64,000 bases of DNA from Pestalotiopsis fici W106-1 (Eukaryota > Ascomycota > Sordariomycetes > Amphisphaeriales > Sporocadaceae). Below, piece after piece: positions 1-13,969 of this stretch. The notes below the pieces were generated by a model. It saw only the letters and a program-made list of their open reading frames with translations, did not search any database and was not told the DNA's origin. Position numbers and translations under genes: made by a program. The stretch spans positions 682,001-746,000 of the forward strand of contig NW_006917094.1 of NCBI RefSeq assembly GCF_000516985.1, read 5' to 3'. The first letter of the stretch is position 1. Every line of letters starts with the position of its first letter.

Positions 1-172
1 AGCTCTAGAGCGGCCACGTGCGATAACTGTCGCTTTCTTGGTGTATGAAGAAAAGCCATGCCGCTTGCACCTCAAATTGTGTCATTGAAGATTTGGGGGA
101 AAAACAAAAGGCACTACGGTAATGTTCCTCTTTTGGAAAAATCCACACTTCTTGTTTTCTTCTACGATACAT

Positions 173-1897
<1,725 letters not shown>

Positions 1898-4800
1898 GTT
1901 TTCCAACCGGTCTCACTACCTGTGAGATTTTTTTTTGTATCGTCTTGTGTTGTGTGTAGGTAGGCAGGCAGGCAGATACGAGTTGGTGGGTTATGTATGT
2001 ATATGCGAGACGTCGGACCTGGTTATTAGTTGGAGAGATCGAGACAGGCCAGTCGTCAGAAAAGCCGCCCAAAAGCAAGAGACGCAGCAGGCAGGGAAGC
2101 CAAGCTAGGACCTTCAACTAGGTACCCTACCTAGCTATGTGTCAAGAATGCCACAAGCAAGCGGGTGAGCAGTGGATCCCTATCAGAACAAAGACGACTT
2201 TGTTGGCTTATGACAACAGCAGGGCGGGGTGATTCGAAAACGGGAGACTCCGCAATATACCCAAGTAGCACAGACAAAGGAATAGGTACGGAGTATCTCG
2301 ACTTGGACCAAGGTGGGCTGCTCCGGCAAAGTCTAAATCTCTGGTAGTTCTGGGCGGGACTCTCTTTTCGAAGTCAAGCAAGGTAGTGTAGCTGTAGTGG
2401 CCAGAGAAAAGGTATTTCAGTCTTCTGTATGTGGATGAGGCCGGTGGCGCAAGGCGAAGAAGTTGGTCGTTTGATTTATAGCTGCTGTATATAGGCTGGG
2501 GCGGAGTATATCGAGCGATGATTCCAATTATAAATAAGACGCAGTACCCTTTTTAATAACAAAATCAAGAGTTTCTAATAAGAAAAGACGAAGGCTACCA
2601 TAAGGTATGTGCAACGGGACTTGGATTTTTTTTTAATTTCAACTGGGACGACACAAATATTTGTAGGTCAGCCTGGCTTATGCGAGATTCGCTGCGCGCA
2701 TATATTGTATCCCGCGTCGTCTTACTTGCATCGTTTGGTGCCTTTGACATGCTTTGCCTCTTTTGAATTCACGGGATGCTCTTTATTTGCGCGCCGCGCA
2801 ACAATTTCGAGGTAAACTCGCCAATCGTAAGAGAGCGACACCGATCAAAGACCCAGACAAGTGGGAATATGAGGCCATGCAAATGAGGTGCAGGTTAACC
2901 AGCTCCCGATCCCCCACAAGGGGACCTGCGCGGGTCTGCCGTTGGCCAGTTTTCGAGACCCTTGCCGAATGCCCGCAGCCGGACCCAGCGTCAGATCTCA
3001 TCCCTAGCAAAAGCTAACCGCTGGCGAGGCTTGGGATAAGCCCTATTGGCTCAAACTTTGGGTTGTAGCCGCTCAAGACTTATTATGGAAATTAAGTAGG
3101 ACATTCAAAGCCCAGTCTGACTAGCAAGAGCAAGAGCTCCGATTGAGCTGCCTACGAGCCGGTACGGAATGAGAACAATTTGTTTGTGCCCAAAGGTTGG
3201 GCGGGGAGATAAAGGCATCTAACCTAGGTCTTTTGCGCGATGCTTTGCCAGTATGTACATAAGCTTTCTCGGTTGAGATATTGCCGCAAATAGTAGCCTG
3301 CAATGAGGCCGCTGCAAAGTCCTAGGTTAGGTAGGTAGCTTGTGGTTGGGGGCTGAGTCGAGGCTGAGCTCTCTTCTTACCCAGGAGGTAGTGTAACAGC
3401 CAGCATCCTAACCACAATTCGAATGCCTCATCGCTACTGATAGATATTGGGTTGCTTTCCTATAATTAAACCTGGCTATGTGAAGCGACAGTCAAGGACT
3501 TGGCGCGCCCCAAATCCATCAATCATGGAGAGCATTTGCCTATGCACGAGTTCTTTGTTTAGCGTCATACTGAAGCGAGTAATAAGTTTATGATGACCTG
3601 TTGGAGAGGTATTTACTCAGTCTATTGGCTTGATCCTCGATTCAATCATGCATGTGCTGAATTGAACACTGATACGACCAGTATCTGAAAATGAAGGATA
3701 AATTAAAAAGATGGTCTACATCTACGAAAATAATGTGTGCAAACAGACTTAAACAACCCTTCCCGTTGTGTCACCCGAAGGGTGCCACACAACCCAGCCA
3801 CACTGTGGCGCATCAAACGCGTTTTATTTCCTTTCTTCTTCTTGTTCTTCTTTCAAACATATTCAGGCGATGCGTTATGGGGCTTTGAGGATGGTAGCAC
3901 ATATTGATTGATGTGCCGATGATTATGATTGTCTTTGGCAGGCACTGTTGGGATAAGTGCTTACTCCAACAGGGTTCTCGAATGGGGTTTTTCCCCCTTG
4001 GAAGATGATGTCGCAGGCTTCCACAACGCAGCCTTTTGAGATAAATCCGGACATTGTCATAAGTTGCAAAGTCAGACGGCTCATTTACTGATAAGTCTCA
4101 ACTTTGATCACACATGATGCTAGTTGTATCGTATGTTCATGATCAAGGCGATCAAAATATCGTCTATCACAAGACTCATCGCTGGATTCGGCGGGTTGAC
4201 TCCAACTAGTGATTCTATAATGATCGAATTGTGTTTGATCATATTTTGGTATTTCAAAGACCTTTCCACCTTGACTTTCTGTAAATGCATAGTCATCACA
4301 TTACAGACCTTTGTCGATTCGATCGATATCCTAATCTCTCTGTCTGTGTGTGAAGCATTTTACTCATATTATGCACTATTCCAGTCAGATGAGATTGCCG
4401 CAACCATTCACTTCATCGCGGCTGCTGCATGTCTTACCAGCAACGACAGATGATAGAGATAGGATGCTCTTTGACCTCTTGAATCAAATACTATGTGGTG
4501 AGGACCTTGATGGCTGTAAAGAATTTACTGTATACAAGCCGGGAACTAAATCAACTGTATAATGCGTTGTTGCGCTTGTGCCTCGACGGCAGATACGCGA
4601 GGCCTTCGGGCAGCACGCAATTTCAGCCCAGCTGACCAAAAAAAAAAGTGCGTTTGAAAGTGCGTCACCAGATTTGCTGAAGAAATATCTGGTGTGCTTT
4701 GGTACGATACTAGGAGAACGTTGTTGTCTCACAATCGGCAGGTGTTGAAGCGCTGACCTCCGAAGGGACTGAGCGTTGAGCCCTGAATCACGACAAGCGC

Positions 4801-7800
4801 ATTGCGTAAAGACGGCATTGCGTCCTAGTGAGCGACTAATTACTGATTTACAATGATACAAGCAAGGGGACCTTAACGAATGTCTCGCGCGTTCCTGGAT
4901 TCATTCTCATCAGGCTGAAGTGGCAGTTCTCAGAATCCAGAGCTAGGGTCGTGCTGGTCAGACTGGGGGTAGGTAAGCATACTGTTTATGATGTAATACT
5001 TACACAATGTGCCCATTTACAGTACATACCGTCTTGGCGGAATACTGTTATGTTGTCTTGCAGCGAGACTGGTCTAGAACTATTGTACCATTGTGACAAT
5101 AGCACACGCAAAATACCTAGACATCCTAACAACGATGACCAGAGCTTGAAAGTTGCTGCTCATGAGAATGTCTTCGGGGCGCCGTGATCAATGAGCTCAT
5201 ACTTGGCAGAACCTACTCGAAATCAGGTATCATGGCGACTTTGCAACCATCCAACCATTGCTGGGGGTCCAGCCGCTGGGCGCAGGTAGTACGGATGTTG
5301 ATAAGTGACCATTGAGCATGCTCTTGATAGGTCGGTTAGTAGGTTGAGATAATATGCGCTCTTTGTTAAGATGGTACCCGGAGCAAACGCTGCGGCCACA
5401 ATGAATTTTCAAGCTTGCTGTATCATCAAGGCAAATGTTGAGGTGGATGTACGCATGTATGCAGGTACCAGTGTCAAAAAAGTAAAGGTCGTGATCCTTG
5501 AAGGGGAATCCGGAGAATCCCAAGAGGGCTGACTCTCGTATGCGGTGTCGATCAGGCTAATTCGACCGATCTTCAAGGCGGCGTGACGTTCTGACTAACG
5601 TTCCACGGAGTTGGGATCCGAGAGGGCCAGAGAGCCTAGAGGGATCATGATTTTCCCAGTTTCAAGTAGCCCTGGCGGGAACATGGATATTAGGGCAAAC
5701 GAGAGCGATCGATCCTCGCGGGAGCTGGTGGACTGGTGTAGTGAATGGCAGGCACCTCACGGCCGACAAGGGCCGGTGATTGTGGTTGCGTGGTGTTCGC
5801 GTCCACCCAATCTACCCTGAACAGAGTTCATCAACGAATCAAGCACGTAGATCATTTCCAATACCCTCCAAGGAAAGATCAAAGTGGAGAGGTTTCACAC
5901 AGACCAAGAAGTCAACTCAGGGTTTCTCCGGATTTAGAAGAAAGCAGAGGATTCTTTGACAAGAAGCCATGAAAACCAAAAACCATGTGGGTGAACAGAC
6001 AAGAGTAAAATAGCATGTAATAATACTCAGATGATGAGTGCCCAGGTCTAGCCCTGACCGCCAAATTTGATTGCGGGTATCCCAATCTGCCCCTCTGATG
6101 TGAAACTAGCAGGCAGGCACTCCCGACAGTCTGGACCTTTTCCCTTCCATGGTGCACATGTGTGTCTTTGGGCTGGCTAGGATTCGTCGCGGGATCACCC
6201 CTGTCATTGAATTGACATCAATCCGGATTCCATCTTTCTCCTCGATTTCCTTTTGGCTTTTCAATTTTTGGAACCCCACGACGTCACCGTGGCTTAATTC
6301 TTCCATCCTACATCCCATGGTACATATCTGCCAGGAACAATGAATGATGGTACATACATAGTAGATCGGCTTGTCCCTGAACTCTCGGGGATTGATTCAA
6401 GGAGTCAGTTAGGCCAGGCCACATTTGGCTGGGTATTATTACCTACAACTACCATGTACACGTGTATGAGCGTGGGACACACAATTCGCACCCCCGAGCC
6501 ACTGCTAAATTTACCATATGATCTGCCTTGCATTGCGGGAGCGCGATTTGAGGGTTCAACGCACAGTGCAACCTGTTCGTAGTGTACATAGAATAATAGC
6601 TGGCAACTGGGCTGCAACGCATCCATCACCTTCCCTTATCTCATCAGGGGCAATATTTGTATGTAGCTGTATGCATGCATACAAATATTGCCTCGGCCCT
6701 TGATCGAGATCAAGCTGGCGTCAACCTGCCCAAAATCGTCTGCTTGCAATGCTATTGCCCGATCAACCAAGAAGAACACAAAAGTTCAAACTCGCCAATT
6801 CCTGTGACCTCTTGATCAAATGCTGTAGACGGTCCGTCCATGCGCAACAATCAAGAACGACCAACCACCCCTCTCAACTTTTTATCAATAATCAACTACC
6901 ACAAATTCGTCTGTATTATTTGATTAGTGGCGCCTACGATACCCGTCCGGACGGAGCACCTAGCCCAGTACAGCCAGCAACAATTGCTACTAGTCAGGAC
7001 ACTGCATTTTGCTCGATGCAGGTAGCCACCGCTCATCTACGTACTCATCTGTAAATATCCTAGACCCTGGAGCCTTTGGATCGCGACGTCGCAGCAAGAA
7101 ACGTTCCTGAAATCGACTTTGCCATCCACACTATTGTGCCGGATATTGCCTCTAGTCACTCGAGCGAATGATTGTGAGATTGGCCGCTGCAAAGACGCAA
7201 TTTCCTCTGACCAGAATCGAGGCCTCACAAGATAAAAGAAAAAAGTTATTTACATTATCTTTACCGCCAACCGCCTGGTATCCATTTAGCGACCCTGGCT
7301 ACTTCAAAGCTAGCTGCACATTGATACTGGGGCATCGATCATCTTCCAATACCAATTGGCCAACTCACCACGCAATAGGGGGTATCAAAGTTATTACCTT
7401 GCAACATATACAAAATCGTCCATTCGTGCATTGCTGCTTTTTCCGTCCTTGCTATTCACCATTCTCAACCACCTCAAGAAGAAGCCAAGGAGAAAAAGAG
7501 AAAAAAACTACTTTCTCAGCTTGCTCTCGGACTGCAAAACTTGAGGCCTTGCGGGGTGTTCAGCTGTCGTCAAACCACGCCAGCACCGTACCGGATCACG
7601 CCTTGGTGCGCCTCGCAGTTCGTATCGTCCCACCCTGGCATCGCTAGCCAGCGATCTGGACCTTTCGCCATAGCAGATTTCAGCTTCGCCGCAGCCATTT
7701 GGCTCGCTCTACTTTGTCCCAGGTGACAGCATCACCGCAGACAGACACTTTTTGAGGGGGAGATTAGACGTTGCGTACAACATTATTATTGTTACAACGG

Positions 7801-8688
7801 GCAACCAAGCATTCAACGACGCCTCTCGCTCCTCCAGCCCAATTGACTTTCGTATAGCCAAGCAACAAAACCGGCCGGGTCCCATCTAGGCTCAACTCTG
7901 CTTTTTCGTGCTTATAGTTTGGGACACCTCTACGTACTACACACTACGACCACGACCAACCATCTCGAGCTTCCCCTCTTGGATCTTCACGATTCAAGAA
8001 AGTCAAGACGAACAAGCGCAGCTTCTAAACAAGTTTCCGCCACACCTGTCGCCCAAGCTGCACCTTTTGGGTTACAACTAGCCGCTGCCACTAAAAAGAG
8101 CTGCGTTACTGTGCTCGGCTAACAACACACACATTGATAAGAAAAGTCCACTGACTGCGCGACTTCCCACCCCCCATCTCCTCGTTTCATCAATACATTA
8201 TTTGTGGAAGTCTAAATCCGAAAAAAACCGTTGGAGATTTGAATATTTGTTTCACCTCTCTTTCTTTATTTCTTCCTTCTTCCCTCTTCCCTGAAAATTT
8301 ACTTCATCACTACGTAGCACACCTACGTACGTCACTTTACCGCCCAGTCTCTGCAGCACATTGAGGGCCTATCCATTCGAAACGTGGAGAGAAGAATTAG
8401 GATCGGCAACGCAATCAAGTCGCAACTCTAGCCGAGTCCACTTATACAGCGATTGAAGAAGCAATCGATCGACATCACACATCTTCTTTCCATTGACGCA
8501 ACATACCATCACACGATACGGACAAACATACAGCTCTGAAAGAAAACCTTCCCCAGCCGCTGCAACAGTTCGTCTTTTGAAACAATTGTGCAATACCAAA
8601 TACGCCTTCCGATGAGCTCGCCATTAGCTAGCCATTTTATATCCCAACATACGCCCTTAGCATTCAGCTCATACTATAATACGCTACG
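1898..8688. other. Long gene-poor region
   Basis: Almost 6.8 kb separates the MAP kinase start from the next coding frame. The first few hundred bases are the kinase promoter and leader, with a GTAGGTAGGCAGGCAGGC microsatellite near 1957-1974. From about 2500 to 5500 the sequence is AT-richer and every frame is short and unlike protein. A perfect hairpin lies at 6649-6692. From about 7400 the sequence turns pyrimidine-rich with TC tracts, typical of a fungal promoter and 5' leader for the gene at 8689. I see no tRNA, no transposase remnant and no long repeat. A non-coding transcript cannot be excluded from sequence alone. Confidence 0.6.
6649..6692. repeat. Perfect 15-bp inverted repeat (hairpin)
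   Basis: GGCAATATTTGTATG at 6649-6663 is matched without error by its reverse complement at 6678-6692, around a 14-base spacer. The spacer itself contains TGCATGCA. It lies in non-coding sequence 2 kb upstream of the gene at 8689. It may be a protein-binding palindrome or simply a cruciform-prone site; it is not followed by a T tract that would suggest a terminator. Confidence 0.7.
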
Positions 8689-8692
8689 ATGA
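8612..8692 (+). promoter_or_regulatory. Upstream ORF overlapping the next start codon
   Basis: A 26-codon reading frame begins with ATG at 8612 (MSSPLASHF at its start) and ends with TGA at 8690-8692. The stop shares bases with the ATG at 8689, as ATGA, so the upstream frame ends exactly where the main frame begins. Such an arrangement could permit termination-reinitiation or repress the main frame. It matters only if transcription starts upstream of 8612, which the long leader-like sequence before it suggests but does not prove. Confidence 0.5.
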
Positions 8693-9195
8693 CGTTACAT
8701 GCCATGGATCTGGACAAGAACTGCGATGGCGACTTTGCCATGCAGAGATATCTCCTCCTTCAGGGACAACACGAGGAGCTCACACAACACATGTACGACT
8801 TGTGCCCGGCATACTCGTGCGCTTCATCTACAGTGATGACGTCGCCGTCTCTTTCGCCTACTCGCTCGGCTACACTCAGCCCTCTCTCGAGCAAGCACAC
8901 ATCCCCCTCTCGCAATCACCGGCGGTCTTCCGGAGCCAATAGGCCAGGATCGAGAATGGCCTCTAGTCTCTTGGAGCCCGTGCTCGATGAGGAGATTATG
9001 GGGGAAATGAAGGCAGACGAGCAAAAGCTCTGCAATGTCAATGAAGGCATCAAGCGAGCATTGACGGAGCTCCTCAACAGTGATGCCGTCAGAAACGACC
9101 GTGCCATGAGGACATGGGTACAGACGAGACTGATGGACACGGAGAGGGAACTGAGGACAGGCAGACGCCGGAGGAGCAACGGAAGTACTGATTAG
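8689..9195 (+). CDS. Small conserved-looking protein of unknown function
   Basis: I do not recognise this family. The single-exon frame encodes 168 residues. It starts with a charged region containing MDLDKNCDGDF, followed by a Ser/Thr/Pro-rich linker (about 45-90) that looks disordered. A helical, charged C-terminal half (about 95-168) contains LLEPVLDEEIMGEMKADEQ and ends in a very basic RTGRRRRSNG tail. The codon use and the clean composition shift at both ends argue that it is real. Two starts are possible: ATG at 8689, which overlaps an upstream ORF stop, or ATG at 8704, which sits in a better GCCATGG context and would remove five residues. The preceding kilobase is pyrimidine-rich, as in fungal leaders. 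No signal peptide or membrane segment is seen. Confidence 0.6.
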   Translation: MTLHAMDLDKNCDGDFAMQRYLLLQGQHEELTQHMYDLCPAYSCASSTVMTSPSLSPTRSATLSPLSSKHTSPSRNHRRSSGANRPGSRMASSLLEPVLDEEIMGEMKADEQKLCNVNEGIKRALTELLNSDAVRNDRAMRTWVQTRLMDTERELRTGRRRRSNGSTD

Positions 9196-10321
9196 AAGGC
9201 GGCATTTCTCAAGAAACTTGAAGCACGCTTTCAAAAAGCAACGCAAGATGCTTCAAGTCTTATAGGGTTTCATCCTCGGCGCAGCATCAACGGGCCATGT
9301 ACAAATCATACAGCCCACACGGTTGGATCATCACGGCGACGGCGCTCTGGAGTTGGGTCTTGATATCATATGATCAAGGGCAATTTTTTTTTTTTTTTAT
9401 GATGGTGGCGTTTCCTCTTTTGGTTTTCAAAAGCTGGTTTTTTGCTTTTTAAGCATTGCGATGGAAAAGGTCGGCACAGGAAATGGGAATTCGACTCATG
9501 GGAATTACTACATATATTGCGGTGAATCGCCTGTCACTGCAAGGACATTGTTAGTTATCTATAACTAGGCCGGTAGCAACATTGGTGTTGTGGCCAGGAA
9601 GAATCAAGAATCAAACATCTATATTCATATGTTCTAAGCATATTTCTGTTCATCATAAGTGTTGGAGGCACTTTTCCCGTAGTCGATGTGGCGCCAGTCT
9701 TGAAGGGAATCGTCCAACTGAGCAAGCGAATACTTGTTGCCGACTCCTCTGCGTGGGAGGCCTTCTCGTCGTCGCCAAGAGATCACAAACATGGATATGA
9801 ATGGTCGAATTTGGGTGCAGGCGACCAAACCTTTTCGGAGCAAGCGGTGCTCTATCGTGATGCCGACGGAAAGGGCTGATGCAACCGAGTACAAAAGGTA
9901 TGGAGATATACATTACACGCTGCCCAAGGTGCCAACGGGCAAAGTCTTACATTCCTTGGGCCCCTCCCGCGGGGCTCCAGCCATGTGCAGTAACCCGCAT
10001 GCACTATTTGTAGCCATTAAACTCAATGGAGATGGCGCGTGTAGGGTTGCGTTCACCGCTAAAATCGTAGATTTTAACCACTGCTCCAAGGGTTCATTCC
10101 AGTCCATCTAACCTTAAGAGTACCTACGACGTAGCCCGCCCGCAAGGCTGAAGTCGCCCGCAACGTGGATCTCCATCTCGTCATTGTCAAAATTTCAGCC
10201 TTTCCCGTTTTGCAACAATCGCAGACAACATTCCGAGAATCAACGGGGGAAAACATCTGCTCGAGATATATAATGATTCGGTTGGATTAAGGAAAGCGAA
10301 TTTCTTTCCAAGCTCTACGCC
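9196..10321. other. Intergenic region between 168-residue gene and cyp6
   Basis: The first part is the likely 3' UTR of the gene at 8689, with a run of 16 T at 9384-9399. Short frames on both strands at 9580-10110 overlap one another, lack codon bias and look accidental. An ATATATAAT element at 10266-10274, about 48 bases before the cyp6 ATG, is the best TATA-like candidate. Nothing else stands out. Confidence 0.5.
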
Positions 10322-11845
10322 ATGTCTGTCCTTCTCGAGACCAGCTTGGGCGACATCGTCATTGACTTGCTCATTGACTACGCGCCCAAGGAATGCGAAA
10401 AGTAAGCTTCACCCCGTCTGTCATCGGACCCATTGCGCTGATGCATGTGTTTTTTTCTTCCTTTGAATAGCTTCTTGAAACTTTGCAAGGTCAAATACTA
10501 CAACTTTTCGCCGGTTCACTCCGTCCAACCAAACTTTTCCTTTCAGACCGGCGATCCCCTCGGCCCTACGTCCAAAGACTCGGATGGCGGCACCTCGATA
10601 TGGGGGCTTCTCTCGGGAAGCTCTTCCAAAGCGACCTATCCGGCGACTTTTCACCCGAAACTCAAGCACCTCGAGCGCGGCACCGTCTCCATGGCCACCG
10701 CACCGGTACCTTCCGATCCCGACACGCGACTTGCTGGCAGCCAGTTCATCGTGACGCTGGGAGACAATACAGACTATCTCGACAGCCGGGCCTCCATTTT
10801 CGGCAAGGTGGTGGAGGGCTTTGACGTGCTGGAAAAAATCAATGGTGCCATTACCGACAAGGAGGGCCACCCGCTAGTCGACATACGAATCAAGCACACG
10901 GTCGTCCTCGACGACCCGTACCCGGACCCGGCGGGCCTGCGCGAGCCGAGCGCGAGCCCGCCGCCGAGCAAGGCGCAGCTCGCTACCGTGCGCATCGCCG
11001 ATGATGCCGATCTCGACGAGCAGGTGGACGAGGAGGCGGCGACCAAGAAGCGCCGCGAGGCAGAGGCGCGCGCCCAGGCCCTGACGCTGGAGATGATGGG
11101 CGACTTGCCGTTTGCCGAGGTCAAGCCCCCAGAAAATGTCCTCTTTGTGTGCAAGCTGAATCCCGTAACGCGCGACGAAGATCTCGAGCTCATATTTTCT
11201 CGGTTTGGCAAGATTCTCAGCTGCGAGGTCATTCGGGACAAGAAGACGGGCGATTCCTTGCAATACGCGTTCATCGAGTACGAGGAAAAGGGCGCGGCCG
11301 AGGCGGCTTATTTTAAAATGCAAGGAGTTCTCATTGATGACCGCAGGATACATGTCGACTTTTCCCAGAGCGTGAGCAAACTCAGTGATGTCTGGCGCAG
11401 CAGCGAAAACGCGAAGAGGTCGCGCAATGCTGGCAGCGGTGGTGGATGGGGTGGTGTCGAGGGACTGGAAAAGTGGCGCAAGTATCGGGTGGATAGAGGC
11501 GAGAACGAAGACCGCAACGGAAAATACGGCATGGTCTACAACGAAGAGGAGATGCGCCGCCGGCATGCGTCACAGGCTGCCGCTTCCGGGTCCCAAGATG
11601 ACGGCGATCGGGAGTCCCGGCAGCAGAGAGACAATCGCTCTGGAGGAGGACGTGGCGGTGAGAGGCGCGACTGGGATAAGAAGCCAAGCCGTCGGAGTCG
11701 TAGCCGAAGTCCTAGACGGGACAGGTATTCTGATCGGGACCGATCGGGTCAGGATGGCAGGCGAGACAGACCTCGCTTTGATGATCGTGACAGGCGAAAT
11801 CGGGATAGGGACAGAGACAGAGGATACGGTGATCGACGAAGGTGA
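10322..11845 (+). CDS. cyp6: Cyclophilin-RRM protein, PPIL4/Cyp6 type
   Basis: This is a nuclear peptidyl-prolyl isomerase-like protein with an RNA-binding domain, a family associated with spliceosomes and transcription. Exons 10322-10401 and 10471-11845 join (69-bp intron, phase 2) to give 484 residues, close to the usual length. The cyclophilin domain covers about 1-165, from [16 protein letters not shown] to [10 protein letters not shown] linker follows, then an RRM at about 247-325 with the RNP2-like [10 protein letters not shown] and RNP1-like YAFIEYEE. The tail is rich in Arg, Ser and Asp with RSRSRSPRR and RDRDRDRG repeats. The cyclophilin active site is altered: HSVQPNF replaces the usual HRVxPNF, losing the catalytic Arg, and the Trp of the drug-binding pocket is replaced in the GDNTDYLD segment. 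Weak or absent isomerase activity is therefore likely, as in other PPIL4 proteins. Confidence 0.96.
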
Positions 11846-12025
11846 CCTCATCAGATACCACAAATTGAAAGTAAAATAAAATAATGGATTGACCCGGACA
11901 TGTCCAAAGGCGTTGGGATCAATGTCTTGGACTGGGCCATTTCAGCTCAAACTGATTTGATCCGCCATCACCCACATGGTGAAAGAATCGAGACTTCGGT
12001 CTTCGGGTCGTAATATTTCCTTGTT

Positions 12026-13250
12026 TTATGATGAAATAATCTCACAGATCCTAATTGGCACTTGGTCATTGTAAAAAGGACCGTTTTGGGACGCTCGGGG
12101 CGGTAGGGCGTAGTCGACCTGATGAACTCCGAAACGCCTCTGCTCGCAAACGCGCAAAAAGGCATCATATGTCTTGCGATTGCGTTCCGTCGCCGCGATT
12201 ATGACCTTTACCGAAGGGTAGAGTTGGAAAAGGTCCTCAATGACGCTCACCAGGGACGGAATGACGCGCTCGTCGTACGTGACGTCGGCGCCGAGGACCA
12301 CGTCGATGGGCCGGCCGCCGTTCCAGGCCGCCTCCTCGGTGCCCAGTAGGGCGTGGCCCCATTTCAAGTCCATGGCGGTAATGAGAGGGCCATTTTGCTC
12401 CGTCGAGGTATCCTCTGGCTGTTGCTGCTTTTGGAGTCCATTGACGAAAAAGTTTTCCGGCAGGTTATTGACCACGTCGTCGGAGCCGTCGGACGCAATG
12501 ACTTGGCGCGGGGACAGGTACTTTGCGCAGAGAATGGAAATGTAGCCCGTGCCCGCGCCCAGCTCGAGCACGCCTTTACCTTGAATCAGGGAAGGGTGTT
12601 CGCAGAGGTACTGTCCTAGGTGAAGGGCGGCTTCCCACGTCCGCAGACCAGTGGTGCCGGCGGCTGAGATGAGGTCGCGCGTCTCGAGGAGTGTGATCTG
12701 GGGTGTAGTAGCAGTGGTAGTAGCAGACTCTTCCTTGAGCAGAGATAAGGAATAAGTCACGTAGGACTTTTGCTGCGCAGCATCGAGCTCCGAGGGTACT
12801 GGGGATGCGAGACTCTCGGCCAGCCGGCCCATCAGGTCATCAGAGACACCCTATATATCTCGAGGTTAGCTCATGGGAAACAAAGGTAGACAGTTGAAGA
12901 CAGTGGCAAAGGCAAGCCAAATGATTGTATATCAAAGACAGTCCTCGGAAAAAGCAGACGAGGCCTGACTAGGGGCTTACATGTTGTTCCCAGTCCTCAA
13001 TGCTATCCTCAATCTTGGACATGAGATCCTTGAGGACGCGGAGCTCATACCTCGGCGGGGGCGGGTACGATGTTGCCGCATCGGCAAAGAGGCGTTCAAA
13101 AATGGCCGACTGGACATGCTCCTCACGCAGGAGTTTCGGTTCTGGAAAGTCGAGCTCATTCTCGAGTTGGAGATATTGGCGGCAGAACCGGACCACACTC
13201 TCATGGCTGGCAAAGTCGCCATTCAAGACATTGGCGGCAGCCGAAGTCAT
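12026..13250 (-). CDS. EFM3: eEF2 protein-lysine N-methyltransferase (FAM86/Efm3)
   Basis: This looks like the cytosolic S-adenosylmethionine-dependent enzyme that methylates a lysine of elongation factor 2 (yeast YJR129C, human FAM86A/EEF2KMT). Exons 12981-13250 and 12026-12850 join through a 130-bp phase-0 intron to give 364 residues. The start MTSAAANVLNGD is the first in-frame ATG; the upstream extension begins only at TTG. The N-terminal helical region contains FCRQYLQLENELDFPEP, typical of FAM86. The SAM-binding motif I is VLELGAGTGYISILCAK at about 183-199. A post-I acidic residue lies in VIASDGSDDVV, and the motif near DVVLGADVTYDERVIPSL matches the class-I lysine methyltransferase group. 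Assignment to the eEF2 enzyme rather than another METTL21-like enzyme rests on the N-terminal region and is fairly firm. Confidence 0.9.
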
Positions 13251-13969
13251 GGTGTTCCAAGGGATGATTGCTCTCAAGTCCAGGTATTCGAGAGAAGTTA
13301 ATCGTGCTCAGAGCAAGCCACGATCTGATAAAGGGAATGTGAAGTTTTACTGCACAATGCCTATTAGTCAACGCCGTAATGAAAATATTGAACAGCACTT
13401 GGATAAGAGGCTAGGTAAGCAGCATTTCTCATCATGATCACAAGACATCCGGTCATCATGGCTGCTGCTCAGCGCTGGATTGTGCATTTGCATAGAGAAA
13501 TCCCATTTATGGCGATCAGGAAAGGTAGTCACTTACACCGAGATACAAAGTATATACCAGGTTTATAATGTTGGCTGTTAATTTGCTTGTGGCTTGTCTA
13601 CCTATGTATTTCTCCATTTTGCAAGTAATGATTGGCCGTTGGGTTGGGTAGGGCTTTGCGCTAGCCCCAGCAGCGGCAGCCCCAGCCAAGCAACTTGGAG
13701 TGAAGGCTTCTTTCTTTTCCTTGTATACACTTGCAAAGCAGGATCCGATTACATGTTGAGCTTTTAATGTTTTCAAAATAGATTCTTTCATATCGTGAAG
13801 CATTCAAATATAACAGCTATGTATACAGCTAGTCTGCACCAAGGTATTTTACGTGATATCCACTTTCATCATACAATGATGATGCACAGGACATCAAGCC
13901 GCTAATAATAATCTTGAAACCCATTCCAATGTACGCCGCAAGCAATGAAGAAGAACGCAATGTTGAGCT
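13251..13969. other. Intergenic region between EFM3 promoter and OSM1 3' end
   Basis: This 719-bp stretch holds the upstream side of the methyltransferase gene and the 3' flank of the fumarate reductase gene. The short frame at 13516-13803 has no protein-like features. I see no repeat or RNA gene. Confidence 0.5.
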
